Part shown: positions 25,792 through 34,467 of the stretch, one piece after another | How positions within the stretch are numbered: the first letter of the stretch is position 1 | Layout: every line of letters begins with the position of its first letter | Assembly (NCBI GenBank): GCA_964555675.1 | Contig: CAZKTU010000010.1 | Location: 1 to 57,409, forward strand | Length of the DNA stretch: 57,409 bases | Direction of reading: 5' to 3' | From: CAIWXH01 sp964555675 | GTDB taxonomy: Bacteria > Chloroflexota > Chloroflexia > Chloroflexales > Chloroflexaceae | The notes under the pieces: model-generated | What the model was told of the DNA's origin: nothing | The model's input: the letters and a program-made list of their open reading frames with translations, nothing else | Databases searched by the model: none | Translations under genes and position numbers: made by a program

Positions 25792-27447
25792 ATGCGTCAG
25801 CGCCTCTATGGGCTGCTTGCCCTTTTGGTAGTGAGCCTGGTGAGCCTGGTAGCCTGTGGTGGACAGAGCCGCGCCACAATCCCTACTGCCCCTGTGGAGC
25901 AGTCCACGGCGGTTCCCTTAACTGAAGAGCCTACGATTGCAGTTGCCCCTCCTAAGCCGGTTGACGGCGCGATCACGATCGATGCCGCCGCCGCGCCACG
26001 CCCCATTGACCCGCGTCTCCGGGGGACCAATGTGCCGGCCTGGCTCAATACTGATGGTCTCGCGAATCCCACCCTGATTAGTCGTGCCGCTGCTGCAGGA
26101 CCATCCGTCATTCGCATGCCGGGCGGAAGCTGGAGCAACAAGTACCAGTGGCTTGCCTGCCAGATCGAGCGGGCCGACCCATGCACCTATGCCGCTCGCC
26201 CGAGCGACTTCATTGACCTGCTCGACTCTGTAGGTGCAGAGGGCATGTGGACTGTCTCGTTCAACGGGACTGCCGAGGAGGCTGCAGCCCTGGTGGCCTT
26301 CTTTAATGGCGAGGTCGGCGACAATCGTCCTATTGGTGTCGACCCGCGGGGTCAAGACTGGAAGACCGTTGGAGATTGGGCACAGCTGCGCAGCGATACT
26401 GGCCACCCCGAGCCTGTAGGCCTGAAGCTTTGGGAGGTTGGCAACGAGGTCTATGGCGGCAAGGCCGGCACTGGCAAAGACTGCGCTGAATGGGGCTGGG
26501 AGGATGGATGGACATGCGATGGCACCGAGTATGTAAACGGCAAGGGTGAAGGAACTGAGCGTCGTCAGGGCTTTCTCGAGTTTCGCGACGCTATGCGGGC
26601 AGTGGATCCGAGTATCCTGGTTGGCGCAGTAGGCATTCCTTTCCAGAATGAGTGGAGCAACTGGGGCAACGAAGTGATCGCGGCGGCAGGCCAGGCGATG
26701 GATTTTTACATCGTTCACCAGTACGCCTTCTTCGAAGCGCCACGCACGCCCGAGGCCGCCCTGGCCCAACCCCAGGGTATCTGGAAGAATATCGCCGCCG
26801 ATATTCGCTCTGCCTTTGCGCAGCACGCTAACGGCCGCGAGGTGCCGATCGCCGTTACCGAGTACAACCTGTTCTCATTCCAGGATAACGACAAGGGAAT
26901 GCTCATGACCAGGGCAGTGAATATGCTGCATCTGGCTGATACCATTGGGCAACTCGCCGACAACGGATTTGTGATGGCCAATCAGTGGAATTTGGCAAAT
27001 GGAGTTACCGAGCAGTTTGGAAACTACGGTTTGCTCGATGCGGGGAGCCTGCAGCGCTACCCACAATACTATGTCTTTCCCCTTTGGGCACGCTTTGGCA
27101 GCGAGATGCTGCCGGTAACTTCGTCGTTCGATTCGGCGCGAGACCTCAGCGTCTATGCTGGCCGTAGTGAAGAGGGGCAGGTCACTCTAATGGTGATCAA
27201 TAAAGGCTCTGACTCGCGCACAGCTACCATTGCGGTAAACGGTGTTGGTAGTGTGGAGAGCGGTTCAGTCGATATTGCCCAGGCTGAATCTCTTGATGCG
27301 ATGAGTGCCAGCTTCAACGGGGTCGACGATCCGGCTGATGATCTGTCTGACGCAGGGTCGGCGGAGCTAGCTGGAGTGAGCCCACTTTTCACGTATACTT
27401 TTGCGCCAGCATCAATCACATTACTGCGGCTAGATGTGACTCCTTAG
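25792..27447 (+). CDS. Lipoprotein glycosidase, GH-A clan (arabinofuranosidase/GH39/GH51-like)
   Basis: The 551-residue protein has a lipobox VAC with Cys22, a short linker, a TIM barrel and a C-terminal beta-sandwich (about 445-545; VTLMVINKGSDSRTATIAVNG). The catalytic pair is clear: E219 in LWEVGNEVYGG (acid/base) and E357 in VTEYNLF (nucleophile). The start is taken at ATG 25792, four bases after AAGGAGG; ATG 25789 is too close to the SD. It is the last gene of the operon, before a strong hairpin. It may trim or release the exported polysaccharide. Confidence 0.86.
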   Translation: MRQRLYGLLALLVVSLVSLVACGGQSRATIPTAPVEQSTAVPLTEEPTIAVAPPKPVDGAITIDAAAAPRPIDPRLRGTNVPAWLNTDGLANPTLISRAAAAGPSVIRMPGGSWSNKYQWLACQIERADPCTYAARPSDFIDLLDSVGAEGMWTVSFNGTAEEAAALVAFFNGEVGDNRPIGVDPRGQDWKTVGDWAQLRSDTGHPEPVGLKLWEVGNEVYGGKAGTGKDCAEWGWEDGWTCDGTEYVNGKGEGTERRQGFLEFRDAMRAVDPSILVGAVGIPFQNEWSNWGNEVIAAAGQAMDFYIVHQYAFFEAPRTPEAALAQPQGIWKNIAADIRSAFAQHANGREVPIAVTEYNLFSFQDNDKGMLMTRAVNMLHLADTIGQLADNGFVMANQWNLANGVTEQFGNYGLLDAGSLQRYPQYYVFPLWARFGSEMLPVTSSFDSARDLSVYAGRSEEGQVTLMVINKGSDSRTATIAVNGVGSVESGSVDIAQAESLDAMSASFNGVDDPADDLSDAGSAELAGVSPLFTYTFAPASITLLRLDVTP

Positions 27448-27479
27448 GGAACGTCTAGCTTGAGGATAGGCGCCGGCAT

Positions 27480-27505
27480 GGGGGCGAGCATCACTGCTCG
27501 CCCCC
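27480..27505 (+). terminator. Terminator of the Wzz-Wzx-Wzy operon
   Basis: A perfect 11-bp stem (GGGGGCGAGCA and complement, loop TCAC) followed by TTCTGT, 32 bp after the glycosidase stop. Confidence 0.75.
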
Positions 27506-27827
27506 TTCTGTATGTGATCAAGAGACCTGGAGCCGAGGCTACGCTTCAGGGCTCAAGAGACCTACGAAGCTGCATTCCAGCGGGGAAGTTAAGGGTGTAC
27601 TCTGTTGGCTTGCGGTTGATCAGATGTATATGCGCATGGGCCTTTAGTGTCTACTGGTGTGGACGGCACAGCCTTGGAGTCGCATAGAGCAGCGCGGCGA
27701 CAAGAGGGCTGGTCGCCACACTTGTCGCCGCTCAGTTTACCTATTCGATTTATGCCAGCGGATACAAGCTCAAGGGGCCATTGCCTGTCACAGGGCGGTA
27801 CAGTTGCTGCCTGGAGGGCTGATTCTG
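27506..27827. other. Non-coding convergent spacer with an inverted repeat
   Basis: About 320 bp between convergent genes; no credible gene. GCGGCGACAAG at 27694-27704 pairs with CTTGTCGCCGC at 27721-27731 (11 bp perfect, 16-base loop). This probably terminates the minus-strand CDP-sugar cassette. Confidence 0.55.
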
Positions 27828-29141
27828 CTACGCATTGACTGGGGCATACAGGGCGTTCTGCTCGGCGCGCAGCTTGTCGGATAGGCGGCCCTCTGGTAGT
27901 TCGATGTCATCGTATGTCAGCACTGCGTCCTTGGGCACGTCGCGCTTGAGCCGGCAACCTTCGGCGATGCCGATCGGCAACAGGTTCTCGGCCTGGGTGA
28001 TATCGCTGTTCTCCGCAAGGCCGTAGGTATGATAGCCGCCGAGGCGATCGATCGTCTCGCCGGCCTTCAGATCGACCTTAGCGGCGGCGACGACATCGAC
28101 GCAAGGGCCGGCTAGAGGCCGCAGTGCAGCATCGCCCAGGAGAGCTACGCGGGCGACAGTGTTGGGCACCTCAAAGTGGCAAAGGTGATAGGGCGTGTAG
28201 AAGAGGTAGAGTGGGCCCTTGCCGAGCTTGTAGAGGTTCAGGTAGTGCTGCATAGTCGGATGGTCGTGCGTGCCAAGCACAAAGACGCCAGGGCCCGGCA
28301 CTGCGCCCACAACGTAGTCGACGATTCCTGGCCCCTCCAGCACTGCCTCCAGGGGGTAGAGGCTATTGGCCACATCCTGCAGATGGGTGCCTGAGGGCAC
28401 GGTCGGGCCAAACATGCCGCGTCGGCCGACACGCATACCGGTGGCGTTGGCACAGATGGCCTGCTCGAATGAGATCTTGGTGCCGTCGGCAAACGACGTG
28501 ACCATGTAGGGATCCTGGCCCCACTGTTTCGCAAAGCCCTCCTGGGTCGTAGGATTACGATAGGGGTCGTGGAGGCCCTTGATATTCCCGAGCACCACAG
28601 GCTTAACGCCAAGGCCTTTGACGAAGCGATAAAGGTTCATGATCACGCCGGGCTGGTCACCATCGGAGACCGAGAGGATCACACCAGCCTTATCGGCGTA
28701 GGTCTTCAGGATCGAACCGACCGTGCCATCAAGTTCGGCGTTCATTGTGACAATGTGCTTGCCGTGACTGATCGCGGTCATGACCACGTGAGCGCCGAAC
28801 TCGACTGCGCCGGTGATCTCGACGATCACATCGATGCCCTCGGCCTTGCACAGCAGTAGGGCATCATCGGTGATCGCGGGGCGACCATCGGCGATGGCCT
28901 GCTCAAGTGCGGACTGGCTGTCGACGGCACTGATTGCTTCGTCCGGGATGCCGGCCTCAACGTAGGCTCGGCGGGCCTTGTCGACCGTGCGATTGGCGAT
29001 AGCCACGAGCCGCATGCCCTGGGTATACTTAACGATCTGCAGGGCTGTGCCACGGGCCATGAAGCCTGCGCCGATCATACCTACCCGAATTGGCTTGCCC
29101 TCAGCCTCGGCCTTCGCCAGGGCGGTGTCAACGATTAGCAT
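27828..29141 (-). CDS. NAD(P)-dependent oxidoreductase with C-terminal SAF domain
   Basis: This 437-residue enzyme has an N-terminal Rossmann fold (IRVGMIGAGFMARGTALQIV; GxGxxG at about residues 23-28), a homoserine-dehydrogenase-like catalytic region (VEITGAVEFGAHVV, VSVSDGDQPGVIMNLYRF-type core) and a C-terminal SAF-like segment (LKAGETIDRLGGYHTYG, CRLKRDVPKDAVLTYDDIELP). The reaction is not known to me. It is encoded last in the cytidylyltransferase-SDR-epimerase cassette, 12 bp after the epimerase gene, so a late step in making an unusual nucleotide sugar or its branch is inferred. Confidence 0.85.
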   Translation of the reverse strand: MLIVDTALAKAEAEGKPIRVGMIGAGFMARGTALQIVKYTQGMRLVAIANRTVDKARRAYVEAGIPDEAISAVDSQSALEQAIADGRPAITDDALLLCKAEGIDVIVEITGAVEFGAHVVMTAISHGKHIVTMNAELDGTVGSILKTYADKAGVILSVSDGDQPGVIMNLYRFVKGLGVKPVVLGNIKGLHDPYRNPTTQEGFAKQWGQDPYMVTSFADGTKISFEQAICANATGMRVGRRGMFGPTVPSGTHLQDVANSLYPLEAVLEGPGIVDYVVGAVPGPGVFVLGTHDHPTMQHYLNLYKLGKGPLYLFYTPYHLCHFEVPNTVARVALLGDAALRPLAGPCVDVVAAAKVDLKAGETIDRLGGYHTYGLAENSDITQAENLLPIGIAEGCRLKRDVPKDAVLTYDDIELPEGRLSDKLRAEQNALYAPVNA

Positions 29142-29153
29142 TGGTGTCCTCTC

Positions 29154-29684
29154 TTAACCCTCGAAGTCCGGCCAGGTTGCATCTTTGTCGCTAATCACGC
29201 TGATCGGGAGGGGCCACTGGATGTCGAAGGACGGGTCGTTGTAGCGCGCACCGCCCTCGGCGCCCGGCGTGTAGAAGGCCGAGACCTGGTAGGAGACGTC
29301 GGTATTATCCTCGAGGGTCTGGAAACCGTGGGCGAATCCCTCAGGGACGAAGAGAGCGCGCCGGTTGTCGGCAGTTAACTCGACGCCAATCCAGCGCTTG
29401 TAGGTGGGCGAATCCGGGCGCAGGTCAACGATGACATCGACAATGGCGCCGCGGACTGCGCGCACCAGCTTAGTCTCGGCGTAGGGTGCGCGCTGATAGT
29501 GCATCCCGCGCAGGGTGCCCTTCAGCTTGTTGTACGAGGTGTTGGCCTGGACGATGCGAGCTACGAGGCCGTGGGCCTCGAACTCATTCTGGCACCAGGT
29601 GCGAGCGAAAAAGCCACGGTCATCCTCGCGTCGCTCGAGGTCGATGATATAGGCGCCCTTGAGCTCGGTCTCGGTGAAGATCAT
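29154..29684 (-). CDS. rfbC: dTDP-4-dehydrorhamnose 3,5-epimerase family protein
   Basis: The 176-residue RmlC cupin carries the family signature: RREDDRGFFARTWCQNEF, LRGMHYQ (His base), VDLRPDSPTYKRW, and FVPEGFAHGFQTLED. RmlC epimerises C3 and C5 of 4-keto-6-deoxy hexose nucleotides. Here its partners are CDP-type (rfbF), with no rmlA/B/D nearby, so the natural substrate may be a CDP-4-keto sugar rather than the dTDP one. It is 27 bp after the SDR gene. Confidence 0.9.
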   Translation of the reverse strand: MIFTETELKGAYIIDLERREDDRGFFARTWCQNEFEAHGLVARIVQANTSYNKLKGTLRGMHYQRAPYAETKLVRAVRGAIVDVIVDLRPDSPTYKRWIGVELTADNRRALFVPEGFAHGFQTLEDNTDVSYQVSAFYTPGAEGGARYNDPSFDIQWPLPISVISDKDATWPDFEG

Positions 29685-29711
29685 TACATTGGTTCCTCTA
29701 GCTGTGTAGCG

Positions 29712-30737
29712 CTAAGCCTTCCAGAAGAAGTCGTCGTCGAGCTGCTTGGTGCTGATCAGCTGCTGGAGCATCTTGAGGCGGGTGTAGGGGTTTGCCTTGA
29801 AGAGTTCGTCGGTCATTCCGATGCGCTCGAAGACCTCGCGGAACTGCTGGGCGCCAACGCGAGCGTCGCGCTTGCACTTGAAGCCGGGCAACTGGGTGTT
29901 GATCTTTTCGAACGAGACCCGATAGCTGCGATTGTCGCTGTCACCGGTGCCGAAGCTCAGCTCGCAGCCGGGGAAGGCCTCGGCGACGATCTCGGCGATC
30001 TCACGCACGCGGTAGTTCTGGGCCGTATCGCCAACATTAAAGATCTGGTTGTGGATGGCCTCGCGGGGTGCGGCCAGCACACAGGCGAGGGCGTCGGCGA
30101 TATCAAGGATGTGGACCAGAGGTCGCCACGGTGTGCCGTCGCTCGTCATGGTAATCTTGCCGGTGGTCCATGCCAGACCTGACAGATTGTTGAGCACGAC
30201 ATCGAAGCGCTGGCGCGGCGAGGGGCCATACGCCGTAGCGTTGCGCATAAATGTGGGCGAGAAGTTCTCATCGGCCAGAGGGGCGACATCACGCTCGACC
30301 ATAAACTTGCACTCAGCATAGGCGGTCTGGGGGTTGACCTCAGATTCCTCGGTCTTGATCTCGGGGCCGCCGACGCCATAGACGCTGCACGAGGACATAT
30401 AGATGAAACGCGAGACCCCGGCCTCCTTGGCGGCCTTGGCCAGGTTCAGGCTACCCACATGGTTGATCTTGTAGGTGATGGTGGGGTTCAGCTGGCCAAG
30501 AGGGTCGTTTGAGAGTTCGGCCATATGGACGATGGCATCGTAGCCGGCCAGGTCCTCGGCGGTGATGGCCCGAATATCCTTCTGAATGGTGCGGGGCAGC
30601 TGCTTGACACCGTTGTAGAGCCAGCCGCTCTGGTAGAAGCCCGTATCGACGCCGGTGACATCGTGGCCACGTTCGAGCAGCACAGGGGCGGTAACAATAC
30701 CGATGTAGCCGCCGCTGCCGGTCAGTAGAACTTTCAT
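29712..30737 (-). CDS. NAD-dependent epimerase/dehydratase (extended SDR)
   Basis: A 341-residue extended SDR with GSGGYIG (NAD-binding, residues 7-13), the Ser of YMSSCSVYG and the catalytic YAECK (YxxxK). It lacks the RfbG-type N-terminus of CDP-glucose 4,6-dehydratase (GHTGFKGGW). It lies between rfbF and the 3,5-epimerase gene. It probably acts on the CDP-hexose made by RfbF, as a dehydratase, epimerase or reductase; which one cannot be decided. Confidence 0.88.
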   Translation of the reverse strand: MKVLLTGSGGYIGIVTAPVLLERGHDVTGVDTGFYQSGWLYNGVKQLPRTIQKDIRAITAEDLAGYDAIVHMAELSNDPLGQLNPTITYKINHVGSLNLAKAAKEAGVSRFIYMSSCSVYGVGGPEIKTEESEVNPQTAYAECKFMVERDVAPLADENFSPTFMRNATAYGPSPRQRFDVVLNNLSGLAWTTGKITMTSDGTPWRPLVHILDIADALACVLAAPREAIHNQIFNVGDTAQNYRVREIAEIVAEAFPGCELSFGTGDSDNRSYRVSFEKINTQLPGFKCKRDARVGAQQFREVFERIGMTDELFKANPYTRLKMLQQLISTKQLDDDFFWKA

Positions 30738-30801
30738 TGGTCGGTCATCCTTTCGAGGGGCGCAGCAATTGCTGCCAGCTTAAACGCGGGGTTGGGTGTG
30801 C

Positions 30802-31581
30802 CTACCACACCTTCCAAGGGGCTTTATCCTTCTGCCAGAGCTCTTCGAGGTAGTGCTTATCGCGGAGCGTGTCCATGGGCTGCCAGAAGCTGTCGTGGCG
30901 GTAGGCAGACAGTTGACCGTCCTGGGCTAGACCCTCGAGGGGCTCGCGCTCCCAAACAGTGGTATCGTCGACGATATAGTCAATAACCTTGGGCTCGCAG
31001 ACAAAATAGCCGCCGTTGATATAGGCGCCTGCGCCGTCGCCGTCGGGCTTCTCCTGGAAAGAGGCGATGCGGCTCTTGCTCTCGCCGAGGCTGAAGGCGC
31101 CAAAGCGGCCCGGGGGCTGCACTGCAGTAAGGGTGGCATAGGTGCCCTGCTGGCGGTGGAACTCGATCGAGGCGGTGATGTCAACATTACCGACGCCATC
31201 GCCGTAGGTCAAGCAGAAGGTTTCGTTGCCGATGTACTCCTTGACGCGCTTGATACGCCCGCCAGTCATGGTCTTCTCGCCGGTATCGACCAGGGTGACT
31301 TTCCAGGGCTCGGCCACCGCGTGGTGTACCTGCATCGAGTTGTAGCGCATGTCGAAGGTGACGTCGGCGGTATGGAGAAAGTAGTTGGCGAAGTACTCTT
31401 TAACCATGTAGGCCTTGTAGCCGCAGCAGATCACGAAATCGTTGATGCCATGGGCTGAGTAGATCTTCATGATATGCCAGAGGATGGGCTTGCCGCCAAT
31501 TTCGACCATCGGCTTGGGGCGCACGCTGCTTTCTTCGCTGATGCGGGTGCCATAGCCGCCGGCTAGAATCACAGCCTTCAT
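30802..31581 (-). CDS. rfbF: Glucose-1-phosphate cytidylyltransferase
   Basis: The 259-residue enzyme makes CDP-glucose from CTP and glucose-1-phosphate. The signature VILAGGYGTRISEESSVRPKPMVEIGGKPILWHIM is characteristic of RfbF and separates it from UTP- or dTTP-using relatives; LTYGDGVGNVD carries the metal-binding Asp. It is the first gene of a four-gene minus-strand cassette (64 bp to the SDR gene) with a 668-bp upstream spacer. CDP-glucose normally leads to 3,6-dideoxy or branched sugars; the usual RfbG and RfbH are not in this window. Confidence 0.95.
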   Translation of the reverse strand: MKAVILAGGYGTRISEESSVRPKPMVEIGGKPILWHIMKIYSAHGINDFVICCGYKAYMVKEYFANYFLHTADVTFDMRYNSMQVHHAVAEPWKVTLVDTGEKTMTGGRIKRVKEYIGNETFCLTYGDGVGNVDITASIEFHRQQGTYATLTAVQPPGRFGAFSLGESKSRIASFQEKPDGDGAGAYINGGYFVCEPKVIDYIVDDTTVWEREPLEGLAQDGQLSAYRHDSFWQPMDTLRDKHYLEELWQKDKAPWKVW

Positions 31582-31878
31582 AGATGCTCGCTCCTTGTGC
31601 TTGACCTAATTCCCGGCCCGAATTCCTTATGGAGTCTACTTAAGGTCCGTGAACTTCTTATGACAGGCCATAGGGGTTAGCTGAAAATGCCTACACGCCT
31701 TCCCTATACCTTCTCTCTCCTATCAGGGTGGCTGAACGGGCGTGACTTCAGGTGTTCTAAAACGTCTAAAATTTGCTGACCCTTAGGAGCAGGTTTTTGG
31801 ACGAGCTTGCCATTATCTCGCAGACGGGACACCTTGGCGCGAATCTAGTCACCATTTATTCATTAGGAGAGTGTATGT

Positions 31879-31905
31879 AATAGATGGACGAAATGTCCAT
31901 CTATT
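31879..31905. repeat. 11-bp perfect inverted repeat
   Basis: AATAGATGGAC, loop GAAAT, GTCCATCTATT. It lies about 300 bp from rfbF and 345 bp from the HlyD-like gene end. It could be an operator or an RNA hairpin. It is not flanked by a U-tract. Confidence 0.6.
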
Positions 31906-32170
31906 GTGAACATGGGGTGAGCAGGTGGCCTTAGCAATAGCTAGAAGCAGCAATAAACTATTCAACTTTGACCGAGTTGAAAGAGCTCTATGGTGAGCAG
32001 GACGCACCAGACCGAAAGTGCACAACGCGCTGTTAAGCATGTGAAATGACAAGTTTGCTATGCCAGTGCTACGTAGACAAACTCGCTCAGTTTGTTGAAA
32101 CGAAGGCGGCCTACTCAGCGGCTAAGATGTCCGACGGCTTGTAGCAGCATAGCGTACGTCTGTAACCAGT

Positions 32171-32201
32171 GACGCGCCATGAGTCAGCCTCATGGCGCGT
32201 C
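32171..32201 (-). terminator. Terminator-like hairpin downstream of the HlyD-like gene
   Basis: GACGCGCCATGAG, loop TCAGC, CTCATGGCGCGTC: a perfect 13-bp stem 49 bp beyond the stop. No U-tract. Confidence 0.6.
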
Positions 32202-32249
32202 TGGTAATTAGTCCCTTGAATCTGGTCCGAGCCTGGCGACTTGCGGGAT

Positions 32250-33863
32250 TTAGCGAGTGGCGATTGCCTCACCGAGGACGACATCGCCCTCGATAAGGCC
32301 CTTGAGGATCTCGACGCGCTCGGCAGTGACGATGCCCGTCTCGACCTCGACGCGCTGCTCCTCAGCGCCGTTCAGCATCAGCACGAAGGCGCGGTCGCGG
32401 TTCACCCTTACAGCCTCGGGGGGCAGCCAGAGGGCGTTGGCGACCTTGCCAAGAACGACCTCGACCTGGGCCACATCCCCAATATCGAGGACCAGGTCAC
32501 CTGGATCATAGCTAATAGCGTATTCATTCTCGGCTGTGACGGCGTCGGCGGCGGTGCGACCGGGCACGCGAGCCACCAGGCCCGTAATTGCCTGGCCAGG
32601 GTAACGGGCGAAGCTGATCTGCACCTCCTGACCGACTACCAGACGACTATTGTTACGAGTAGCTTCGACGCTCGCGGGGCCCTCGACGAGGATCTCGCGC
32701 ATGCTGGCGTTGCCAACCATCATTATCGGGCTGGCAGCGCGGACAGCCATTCCAGGAACTGCTTCAAGGGCGATGATCTCGCCGCTGAGGGGTGCGAGCA
32801 GGCGACGGCCCACGATCTGCTGCTCAATACGCTCGACCTCGGCCTGGCTGCGAGCAGCTTGCTTGGCAAGCTCGGGGTCGGTAACTGCCTGTTGGCGGGC
32901 CGCATCGAGGTTGATCTGGGCCTGCTGAACGAGCTGTTCGGCCGCAGCAACCTCAAAGCGGTCGGGGCGAGCCAGGACCAGTTCAAGGTCTGCGCGAGCT
33001 GCCTCGACGTCCCCTTCGGCAACTGCGATCTGCGAAAGCTCGTTAGAGCGGGTCGTGTCGTAAGCAATGCGGGCCTTATTAACATCGTCCTCTGCCACGA
33101 GGAGATCATCGCGCAGCTTGATGAAGGTGTCGCGGGTCTTCTCCGAGGGGTTCTTCTCAAAGTCGAGCTTTGCGTGGCCGAAGAGATCCTGGGTAATCTG
33201 GAGCTTCCTGACGGCCGTGTCCATCTCGCGTAGGGCCTGATTCTTCGCCTCGGACATGTTGTTGCGGACGGTCTGCAGCTCGGCCTCAGCCTTCTGGACA
33301 GCAGCGCGAGCGCGAAGGATCTCATCGGGGCGGGAGGGCTGGCTAGCCTTCTCAAGGCCAGTCTGTGCCGATTGGAGCTCGACCTCGGCCTGGCGAACAG
33401 CGATCTGGCCCTGCGCGATTGCCTGATTGACCGCCCGCTGGTCCTGCTCGAAGGCGGAGCGAGCCTGGCCAAGCTGACTCTCGAGATCGGTCATATCAAG
33501 CTCTGCGAGAACCTGGCCTTTTTCGACCGTATCGCCAATATTGACGAAGATCGTCTTCAGGATGCCATCCTCGCTGAAGGCGATTCCCTGTTGGACCTGG
33601 GAGACGCGCCCATCGAGGAGCATCTGATCGACAATCTCGCCGCGCTGGACAGTGAAGGTGGGGCGGACTGGTTCGGCGTTTGTAGGAGTAGGAGCTACCT
33701 CTGCGACGGACGTGGCAGAAAACGCGGGCGTAGCGGCGCTGGTAGGCGCAACTGCGGCGTTTGTCGGGGCGGCGGTGGGCTCGGAGGGCGAGGGCGATGG
33801 GGCGGCGCAGGCGGAGACCAGCAGGCCGGCCACCAGAGCGATCAAGACTACTCGCATACGCAT
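32250..33863 (-). CDS. HlyD/RND-type membrane fusion lipoprotein
   Basis: From ATG 33863 (TAGGAG seven bases upstream) this is 537 residues; an upstream start is not supported. The lipobox is VSAC (Cys19), then a Pro/Thr/Ala-rich linker, a biotinyl-lipoyl-like half-motif (DGILKTIFVNIGDTVEKGQVLAELD, about 100-125), a long coiled-coil hairpin (about 125-330), the second lipoyl half (RRLLAPLSGEIIALEAVPG), a beta-barrel and a membrane-proximal domain (LWLPPEAVRVNRDRAFVLML). Such adaptors work with an MFS, ABC or RND pump, but none is encoded next to it. Its position amid polysaccharide genes suggests an export or envelope role. Confidence 0.9.
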   Translation of the reverse strand: MRMRVVLIALVAGLLVSACAAPSPSPSEPTAAPTNAAVAPTSAATPAFSATSVAEVAPTPTNAEPVRPTFTVQRGEIVDQMLLDGRVSQVQQGIAFSEDGILKTIFVNIGDTVEKGQVLAELDMTDLESQLGQARSAFEQDQRAVNQAIAQGQIAVRQAEVELQSAQTGLEKASQPSRPDEILRARAAVQKAEAELQTVRNNMSEAKNQALREMDTAVRKLQITQDLFGHAKLDFEKNPSEKTRDTFIKLRDDLLVAEDDVNKARIAYDTTRSNELSQIAVAEGDVEAARADLELVLARPDRFEVAAAEQLVQQAQINLDAARQQAVTDPELAKQAARSQAEVERIEQQIVGRRLLAPLSGEIIALEAVPGMAVRAASPIMMVGNASMREILVEGPASVEATRNNSRLVVGQEVQISFARYPGQAITGLVARVPGRTAADAVTAENEYAISYDPGDLVLDIGDVAQVEVVLGKVANALWLPPEAVRVNRDRAFVLMLNGAEEQRVEVETGIVTAERVEILKGLIEGDVVLGEAIATR

Positions 33864-34467
33864 ATCAGTGCTCCTAGCTGCTGCGGACAAGATGGCGACG
33901 GCAGGGATGGTGAGAGCCCGCGTAATTTGACGGTTTATCCAGATGCAACTGTAGAGTCCAGCAATGAAGAATGGGTGATGGTAGGAAAAGGGGCGATGAC
34001 GGTTTGTTCACGCCCTATGCTGTCTACTATCACCCGTGGGTGAGGGAAGACATTCTGCTGCTCAAAACGGTCGGCGTAGTTGAAGGCCTTGATGGAGAAA
34101 GGGACAGGCGAGAGCTGCTATTCCTGCGCTACTATAGCTCTCCGTTCCTACCAAGGTGTGACCTTCGGGCTCAAGGTTCGGCCTTATGCTCGTGATGCGT
34201 TGCGTTCAGACGACAGGCCGCACCGCTCGAAAGTCACTACGACGGATAGACAACGGATTCAGAGGATTGAGGCGGCGGCCGACTTACCGATTTACGAGAC
34301 GGTGCTGCCTGGCCTGGCTTCGGCCGCAGAGATGCCGTGACAAACTTCTCATCGCGAATCGTCGGCATTGCAACGCCGCGTACATACCGGGAACCTATAG
34401 TGCTTGGGCTCAGAGCTGCTATTGATGGCCGGCTCCTTTGCGCCAACGGATGATACAGGGGAAGATT
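33864..34467. other. Divergent spacer between the HlyD-like and second Wzz-like genes
   Basis: About 600 bp. Short frames occur on both strands but none has an SD plus family character. No clear promoter could be paired with either gene. TTGACG at 33927-33932 lacks a matching -10. Confidence 0.5.

Larger units (their letters stand above)
31582..32249. other. Long spacer with two strong inverted repeats
   Basis: 668 bp without a credible gene; a 67-codon minus-strand frame has no SD or family character. The region is conspicuously AT-rich for this window. It holds an 11-bp perfect inverted repeat around GAAAT (31879-31905) and a 13-bp perfect one (32171-32201). Promoters for rfbF must lie near its left end. 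Confidence 0.55.

Noticed and set aside
31849..32052. A 67-codon minus-strand frame
   Set aside because: It overlaps a perfect inverted repeat, has no SD and unusual composition; it is kept as non-coding.
33971..34340. Short + frames between the HlyD-like and second Wzz-like genes
   Set aside because: Overlapping frames in several phases, no SD, no recognisable pattern.
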